Assembly: GCF_031143425.1 (NCBI RefSeq)
Contig: NC_090438.1
Location: 774,329,138 to 774,393,137, forward strand
Length of the DNA: 64,000 nt
DNA from: Pleurodeles waltl
Lineage: Eukaryota > Chordata > Amphibia > Caudata > Salamandridae
Reading direction: 5' to 3'
The notes under the pieces were generated by a model. That model was not told the DNA's origin. It ran no database searches and saw only the letters and a program-made list of their open reading frames with translations. The position numbers and the translations under genes are program-made. The number at the start of each line of letters is the position of its first letter. Position 1 is the first letter of the stretch. Shown here piece after piece: positions 58,032 through 64,000 of this stretch.

Positions 58032-59613
58032 TGGTTCCTTAATCTGGGACCTCTGACTCGGAAGGCCAACAAGGATCTGAATAAATGGCAGTCCCTCCCA
58101 CTGAATATGATGCCTCAAGTAGTTCTAAGCAAGATAATGATTCTGCCAAGATACTTTTCCGATACTCATACAGCAGACCTGGTTCTGCACTTTAGATAGA
58201 ACTGTCACCTCCTTCCTTTGGCATAATCCCAGGTCCCTCTTGGCCCTGGCTCATTGTCAATGCGCCCCATGTGACGGCGGTCTGGGGATGGCCAAACTCT
58301 AGTTATGTAACCTTGCCTCCCAACTGCTGGTGGTTAATGATTGGATGGGTCAGACCAGGAGATGGTCTGACCCTGCTTACCGGCTGGAAGTGACAACCCT
58401 AGGGTTTCCTTAGATCATGGCACTGCTATATGGTATCCCCAACCCTGCTGTTATTCCTGCAGTAACCAGAGAGGTCTTCCTCGCATGGAAGGCCATTCTC
58501 CATTACACCCACTGGAATGAATGTCAGACACAGCAAACTCTCCTTTGGCATGGCACCTGGTTGTGGGAGGCGGCAGTGCTGGTAGACTTTGGGAGATGGG
58601 GTCTCATCGGTATAGAGTTACTAGGAGACTTATTGTCTGGGACCCATATGTGGTCTTTCCAAGACCTTCAAAACACATGCACTCTCATGTCCACACAAGT
58701 TTATAAATACATACAGCTACAACATGCACTCCAACCACAAGTGCCCCAAGATGCATCCCTTCCTGAGTTTAGTGCGCTGGAGGATAATTACTTATGGGCA
58801 CGCTGGGCAAAGGGGGTACTCCCAAATATATCACACATTAATGATTAAATCCCTGGTACACTGGATCACCTCTGGAATCATTGGGAGGATTGACTGGGTC
58901 CCTTGGATGATGCTGACTGGCAAAATGCACTGATGGCACCTAGGGTTCTCACCATTTCCTCTAGGCTATGTCTGGTCCAGACTTATTACCTTCACTATGC
59001 CCACTTCACCCCAACCCAGCAATACCTGGTGGGCCCCCTACCTGAACATGCCTGCCCTTGCTGTACTTTCGCTTCTGCTGATTTCTTTCATATGGTGTGG
59101 GCGTGCCCCAAAATCCAGGCCCACTGGACTGGTGTGGTAACAGAACAAATTGATGTGATGGGAGGTGGAAACTCTCGCCATTGATGATTCTGCTCGGGGT
59201 TCTGGAGGGCTCTGGAGGCTCAAGGGCAGACCGGGCGTTCCTGGGCACTGCACTCATGGTGGCAAAGTGAGATATATAGCCGGCAGTTGAAAAAATACTG
59301 CCTCTCCCACCCTGTCATGATGGAGGTGGTTTTTGACTGGTGAGCACAACAAGAACGGCCCATACACAAAGCCCGAGGTTGTCCCAAGAAGCACGGTTGA
59401 GTGAGGGGGAAATAGTTGGGACAATTGGATTAAACATGTGACCTCCTGAATGTTCCTCACTGCCTGCCTGCCTGCGGGATAATGATACCACTCTATTCAT
59501 TTGGCCTGTGTTTTGCTGTCCTGTGAGGCCTAAAGTTGTTGTACTAGCTAAGTGTTCTGATGTGCACTGTAGGGTGAGAAACTCAATAAAATAGTTTATA
59601 ACAAAAACAAAGA
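58032..59613 (+). pseudogene. L1-type LINE, 5'-truncated ORF2 tail
   Basis: It begins directly after Harbinger with NLGPLTRKANKDLNKWQSLPL...KIMILPRYF, the conserved stretch downstream of the L1 RT (Ny-PLL-K-DL-W--LPLS). Near 59,040-59,120 comes CPCC...FHMVWACPKI, the C-terminal Cys/His motif of ORF2. Several frameshifts break the frame. The end carries AATAAA at 59,585 and an A-rich tail to about 59,612. 5' truncation is usual for L1. No matching L1 sequence is clear on the left side of Harbinger. Confidence 0.8.
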
Positions 59614-59639
59614 TTTATCATTTAGAACATCTTGATGAT

Positions 59640-60330
59640 CCTGTGTGGACAAAGCATTCTACACCTTAGTGAGGTGTAAGTGCTGGAGAAGTAGTGGGTG
59701 ATATACTTGTGCGTTGATTCCATCTGTGGGAGTGATTCTAAGATTAGAAAGTTGTCTACCATGGTGGATAAGTTGGCTTCTAGTACAGCCGGAGCCTTAC
59801 TGGTTATAGATTCTGAAATGATAGCTATTAGGTTTATGGTTTTCCAGAATCATCTTCCGTTAGACAGCTTATACGCAAAGGGGGTTGGAGTGTGCCAGAT
59901 GTTGAAGGTTCAGCAATGCTGTCCTTACATCCTGTACAAGAGTAAGGACTTGGAGAACTATATTCGGAATATTTCTGGGTTGACGAAAGATTTGAAGGGT
60001 TTAGAAGCAACTGGTGCATGGGAAGCAATTGGAGATGGATTTTCTGCTATAGGTAGGTGATTGGGAAAGTTAGGAGGTGGAGTTATGGGTTTTACTCAAA
60101 AGCATTTGTTGGTTATTGCCATATGTGCAATAGTCTTGGTGGTTGGATTCAGAATTTTCCAGAGAATGAAGATTGGGAAGTCGAGTAAATTGAAGAGAGC
60201 AGATCTTGAGTTGAAGGATAGTCAGTGTAAATATTATGATGATATGAAAAGTCTGGAGGATTCTAGAAGGAAGCTGATGAAAATGACAAAGTACTGGAGA
60301 GTCTCATTTGAGAAGGATGTGCGTTTGTGA
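59640..60330 (+). pseudogene. Retroviral env, transmembrane subunit remnant
   Basis: Coding resumes after the L1. A segment of the QN-xALD type (about 59,845-59,870) precedes a Cys cluster (GVCQM...QQCCPYI, about 59,889-59,930), the immunosuppressive-domain/disulfide region of gamma-type transmembrane subunits. Spacing is Cys-seven residues-Cys-Cys, one more than the common six. A helical stretch with Asn-Ile-Ser follows. One in-frame TGA (60,058-60,060) precedes the membrane anchor (LLVIAICAIVLVVGFRIF, about 60,106-60,160) and a Lys-rich cytoplasmic tail ending at 60,330. In an intact virus this subunit anchors the spike and drives fusion; here the fusion peptide and the N-terminal part are missing. 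Confidence 0.8.
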
Positions 60331-60340
60331 TAACTTAATA

Positions 60341-61208
60341 TGTCGGGTGCATCTGCAGGAGTCTTCTTTTAATGAAAGATTATTGTTTGTTGTAGATAAG
60401 GGGGTATCGGAAGACAGGTTGCCAAGGACGGGAGTGTAATGAGGAGTTGTGAATGAGAACTCCCCTCCATATTCCTGAAAGCGAGAAAGTTACAAGGTTG
60501 TCCTGATGCTTGAAAAAAGAGATGAAATTCTAGTTAGAAGATACCATTCACAACTGTGCACAGACCATAGAAAGTTACTGATGGTGACGTCAATTATCTG
60601 AGTTTCGATAGGAATAGAGTGTTTTAGCCAGCTAGAGAGTCAGATCCCATTCGCCCTTTGACTAGAGTGGACCCTTAGAGACTTAAAGAGGTACAGGCCT
60701 CTACTTTTCCTTGTTTGGCTCTTACGGGAACTTCTACTGAGGTTTCTGTAGTGCTGACACTTTTCATTCATTCTCTATTGCCTTAGACTAGAGAATTTTA
60801 GGGCTCCGTACCACTCACCAGGATAATTAGACGTCTTTACATTAAATGGTTAGGTAGGATAATCAAAGCTTGAACTCTGAGCACCAAGTTTTAATTCTTA
60901 TTTTCTGTACTGCTGCTACTGAAGTTTTGGGATATTACTGTGCTTTAATCTAGTTTGACAATTTAACTCACCCTTGGTAAGTCTGTACCTCTATAGTACG
61001 TTTTTGAGACTCATTTACATAAGTTTGGCTTTGAACTTGTAATAAACCTTTTGAACTTTGAATTTGCATCCGAGATTCAATGTGTGGCCAAATGGATTCC
61101 ACTGTGATGTAAGTTGAGTGGTTTAATGTGTTTCTCCTCACCCCCTCGAAACTTATAAAGTGATTCATCGGACCCAGGAAATTAGTAAGAGTGCCAGGCA
61201 CTGTATCA
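60341..61208 (+). repeat. 3' LTR of the endogenous retrovirus
   Basis: Starts TGTCGGGTGCATCTGCAG and ends GGCACTGTATCA, with the AATAAA signal at 61,041-61,046. It matches the 5' LTR apart from the MITE. An obvious polypurine tract is not visible just upstream. Confidence 0.9.
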
Positions 61209-63400
61209 CTGCCAGGTCGTAGTGACCTCCCCTCTTGGAATACAACCCAGGGAAAACCCACACAAAACTCTCTTACAATATTTGGCGCAGTCTGCCAATA
61301 GAAAGTCCTATAGGTGGCCCTCCTTCGATAAACCCATAACTGCAGACACACATGTCTGCAAGTAAAATGCTTAGGGATCATGTATTTGGCATATATACCC
61401 TAAAATATCATATAAGAAATATCATGAACCTCCAGGATGCTGATTTCCAGTCATCATAGATTCCTTTCCTTCTCTGTAGATGGCCAGTATTTGCAGTTGG
61501 TAGTGCTTCTATCTCGTTCAATTCAAACCTGTGGTTGCTTTCCATGGCACTAATGTTGGGTCTTTTGGGTAATAATCAATCTTGGTGCATCTTCTTTGGA
61601 CAATTTCCTGAGCTGTTCTTATTATTTACTGGCCTATCAGAACAGAGCGTTTTCAACCTTCTCTGATGCCAGGGATCCTTAATTAACTGTAGCCTGTCAC
61701 CTCAGTCCCGGTCTCTAACTTTATAACTAGCATACTCTCCTTTTTGATAGAAGACTTCAACTCAAGGGTTTTTACAACTTCAAAGGAACATAGCACATCC
61801 TGATTTATTTTTCCAAAACCCTGTAGCCTTTTACCCCTCTGGTCATTTGGTCCTTTACAATCTGGATGATAGGCTCTGAGGATTACAACTATTTTGCAAA
61901 TTTTTGATTCTGTGACATTTTAAAACATACGTCCTACTAGAAAGACATCAATTCTATAGCAGCAACTATGCACTTGTGAAAAACCATGCCATATTCCTGT
62001 TGGAAAATTACTCATCTAGAAATCTTCAAGTCACAAAGCTGCTTCAATGCATGGTTTAATTGCACATTGAAAAGAAATGCTACCTTAGTTTTATGAGTAC
62101 TACCTTGCCTCTATGAAGTTTTTTTTGATGATACTGAAGACGGACAAGCCTGGACCTCACTAACTGAAAGGGCCTGTGTATTTGTGATGGTCACTTCCAA
62201 AGTCAAAAAATTCAATTTGCAGAAAGTCAATTAGAATCCCCCCCCTCAGTGCAGTGGTGGAAACCATGTTGAGGGGGCTCTGGCATGTATCCACCCAGGA
62301 TGCATATGGCTGATATTTTAACCCATATTTTATACAGCCATAGACCAAGGAAAGTCCATGCTGCACTCTGACCTTAAAACACCCACCAGATTGGCTGCTA
62401 AATAAAATTGAGTAAAAATGGTCTTGTTGCTAATGCTCGGATATATAGAAGAACTCCAGGGAAAAGGAGAAGGAGTACTGTGTGCCTCCCCTAGACTCAT
62501 ACAGTCATTTTATTGGATAGACACATTTGCCAGTGTGCAAGATTCCAGCAAGAAGGGAATTAAAGAGGCGCATGGGAGAACCTAGAAAAACAAAATATGG
62601 CTTGATATCCTATGTGCACCACAGGCATCCACAAAACTGATTCAGTGCTGTGAATGGCCTTTGTGTAACCTACACTTGTGCCTCAGGCCCACTGTCCAAG
62701 AAAGCAAATGCTTCATCTCATTATCACCATCAAACAAGAGTGTTTTTTTGTATCCAAGCATGGTGTGTATTTAATTATATAGCACACAACAGCTCATCAA
62801 AAGTTGGCTGAGCACTCTCATTCAATTCAACACGCTGCCCATGCAGACTTCCTTTCCCCAAAGATATAAGCTGATAATAATGGATTTTAATCACTTGCCA
62901 GCAGAGGTGACAGTCAGCCTCGTAGTCATCTGCATTTCAACTCTAATTCCATTCCACCATTTTAATGTTACAGTAGCATGAGGATAGCCTGGTGACTTTT
63001 AATCACAGTCTCCACCTACATGTTCCCTGGATTGGGGGGTGATATTCATCTGACCTGGTAAAATTCAATACCTTGAGGTTCATAATCTACTAGGACCAAC
63101 AAATACTACCAGCTAAGAGTCCCCACTCCAAAATGTGGATAATATGTAGGTGAGGAAATGGGGTCTATTGTATGGTGTGGTTGTGAGGCCTCATCACCCT
63201 GTAATACACTACCAACCCTTCAAGGACCAGTTAAGTTTTGTTTGCCAAACCTTAGCTCAACTTTGGTTAGCTGTAGCTTTGAGCAAACGGGCTTCAAGAA
63301 AGGAACCAGTGTAAAGCATTTAAACATTACACAGCACCAAAACACTTGAAGAATGAAACGCGACACTCAAGAAATTTGACTCAAGTTTATAACAATAGAC
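61209..63400. other. Anonymous sequence
   Basis: No gene or element recognised. Short open frames lack motifs. Confidence 0.35.
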
Positions 63401-64000
63401 TATGGCCCTCATCACAACCCTGGCAGTCGGTGATAAAGTGGCAGTAATACCGCCAACAGGCTGGCAGTAACTACCGCCAAATTATGATCATGGCAGTGCA
63501 AACTCAGATAGACAACCACTTTACCACACCGACCGCGAGGGTGGAAACAACAGGCACCACGGCGGTAGCCGCCTACAGCCAGGCGGAATTCAATGTTCCA
63601 CCCACCATATTAAGACCCTTCAATCCACCACTTTTTCCGGGGCGGTACCAAGGACATCAAAAGCCTGGCGGAAACAGACCTCAAAAGGGAAAGGACTCAC
63701 CTTTGGAGACACAGGGAACAACCACACTGCCATGGAGCCTGAACTTCAGATCTTCCCAATGATTTCCTACGTCTTGCTCCACCACGAACACCAACAACGG
63801 CAAAGACAACCACGGTGAGTACAGCTGCCTAGCATGCAAGGGGGGGGAGAAGAGAGTGACACACACACACGCACAACACAACCCCCGACCCCCAACACCA
63901 TACACACAATCAGATGCAGTAATAAAACATATTGACCCTGTACCACTCAGGAATAATGCAAGGACAACAGGAATTGATGAAAATGAGTGTAATGATAGAA
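63401..64000 (+). repeat. Start of a dispersed repeat cut by the window end
   Basis: Begins GGCCCTCATCACAACCCTGGCAGTCGGTGATAAAG and continues with CCGCCAACAGGCTGGCAGT, (C/T)ACCGCC and GGCGG words rich in CGG/CCG. This boundary-like start and composition suggest the terminus of a DNA transposon; the other end is outside the window. No transposase is visible. A short CA tract lies at 63,859-63,878. Confidence 0.45.

Larger units (their letters stand above)
47707..61208 (+). mobile_element. Endogenous retrovirus, two LTRs, heavily interrupted
   Basis: The two LTRs bound gag, pro, fragmentary RT, integrase and env remains in retroviral order on +. The envelope type (conserved QN-LALD-like segment, Cys cluster and transmembrane anchor) and integrase style place it with vertebrate gamma/epsilon-like retroviruses. 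It is not viable: most of RT and RNase H and the middle of env are missing, stops occur throughout, and four foreign insertions sit inside (MITE, SINE, Harbinger, L1). The LTRs are about 85% alike by eye over the first 145 bases, so the insertion is old. Target duplication is uncertain (CTGTT before, CTGCC after). Confidence 0.92.

Noticed and set aside
1..64000. A host protein-coding gene, tRNA or rRNA
   Set aside because: No exon with recognisable host homology, no cloverleaf or rRNA core was seen; every recognised coding region belongs to a mobile element.

Overview
The window looks like intergenic or intronic DNA from a very large vertebrate genome, most likely a salamander and perhaps a newt. 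This rests on the mixture of decayed transposable elements: a DIRS (tyrosine-recombinase) retrotransposon, Penelope-like fragments, L1-type LINEs, a vertebrate-type endogenous retrovirus with env, two-gene Harbinger elements, foldback MITEs and long degenerate tandem arrays. No host gene, tRNA or rRNA was recognised. The species assignment is an inference from repeat content.

Layout. 1-6.9 kb: mostly anonymous DNA with short hairpins, a (TTA)n tract and a 68-bp MITE with ATA target duplications. 6.93-8.95 kb: a degenerate array with a 15-bp period (array A). 9.1-12.2 kb: one copy of a dispersed repeat, a ~77-bp tandem repeat and another dispersed repeat. 13.0-20.8 kb: minus-strand Penelope endonuclease remnant, minus-strand L1 (ORF1 and ORF2, 3' truncated), then a truncated Harbinger copy (transposase tail on +, Myb/SANT-like gene on -). 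20.8-24.7 kb: second copy of the 9.1-kb repeat, a GC-rich hairpin repeat and a foldback region around a palindromic dinucleotide tract. 24.75-27.39 kb: array B, the same 15-bp family as array A in the opposite orientation. 27.4-31.9 kb: nested foldback elements, a Penelope RT fragment and an element with long terminal inverted repeats. 32-37.7 kb: diverged ~400-bp tandem units split by another repeat. 39.711-44.072 kb: a DIRS element with inverted termini and an internal complementary region, lacking its RT core.

47.707-61.208 kb: an endogenous retrovirus with both LTRs, an initiator-Met-like primer site and broken gag, pro, pol and env. It has been invaded by a MITE (in the 5' LTR), a SINE (in integrase), a nearly complete Harbinger and a 5'-truncated L1 (both in env). 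Harbinger copy 1 (54.538-58.031 kb) carries the best-preserved genes in the window: a spliced Myb/SANT-like DNA-binding protein and a convergent DDE transposase with an intact catalytic triad. The two proteins normally act together in Harbinger transposition.

The most notable signal is a hammerhead-ribozyme fold inside the SINE at 52.84-52.90 kb: all three stems, the CTGATGA core and a cleavage-site GTC are present, with one core base (G12) changed to A. The last 0.6 kb starts another dispersed repeat cut by the window edge.
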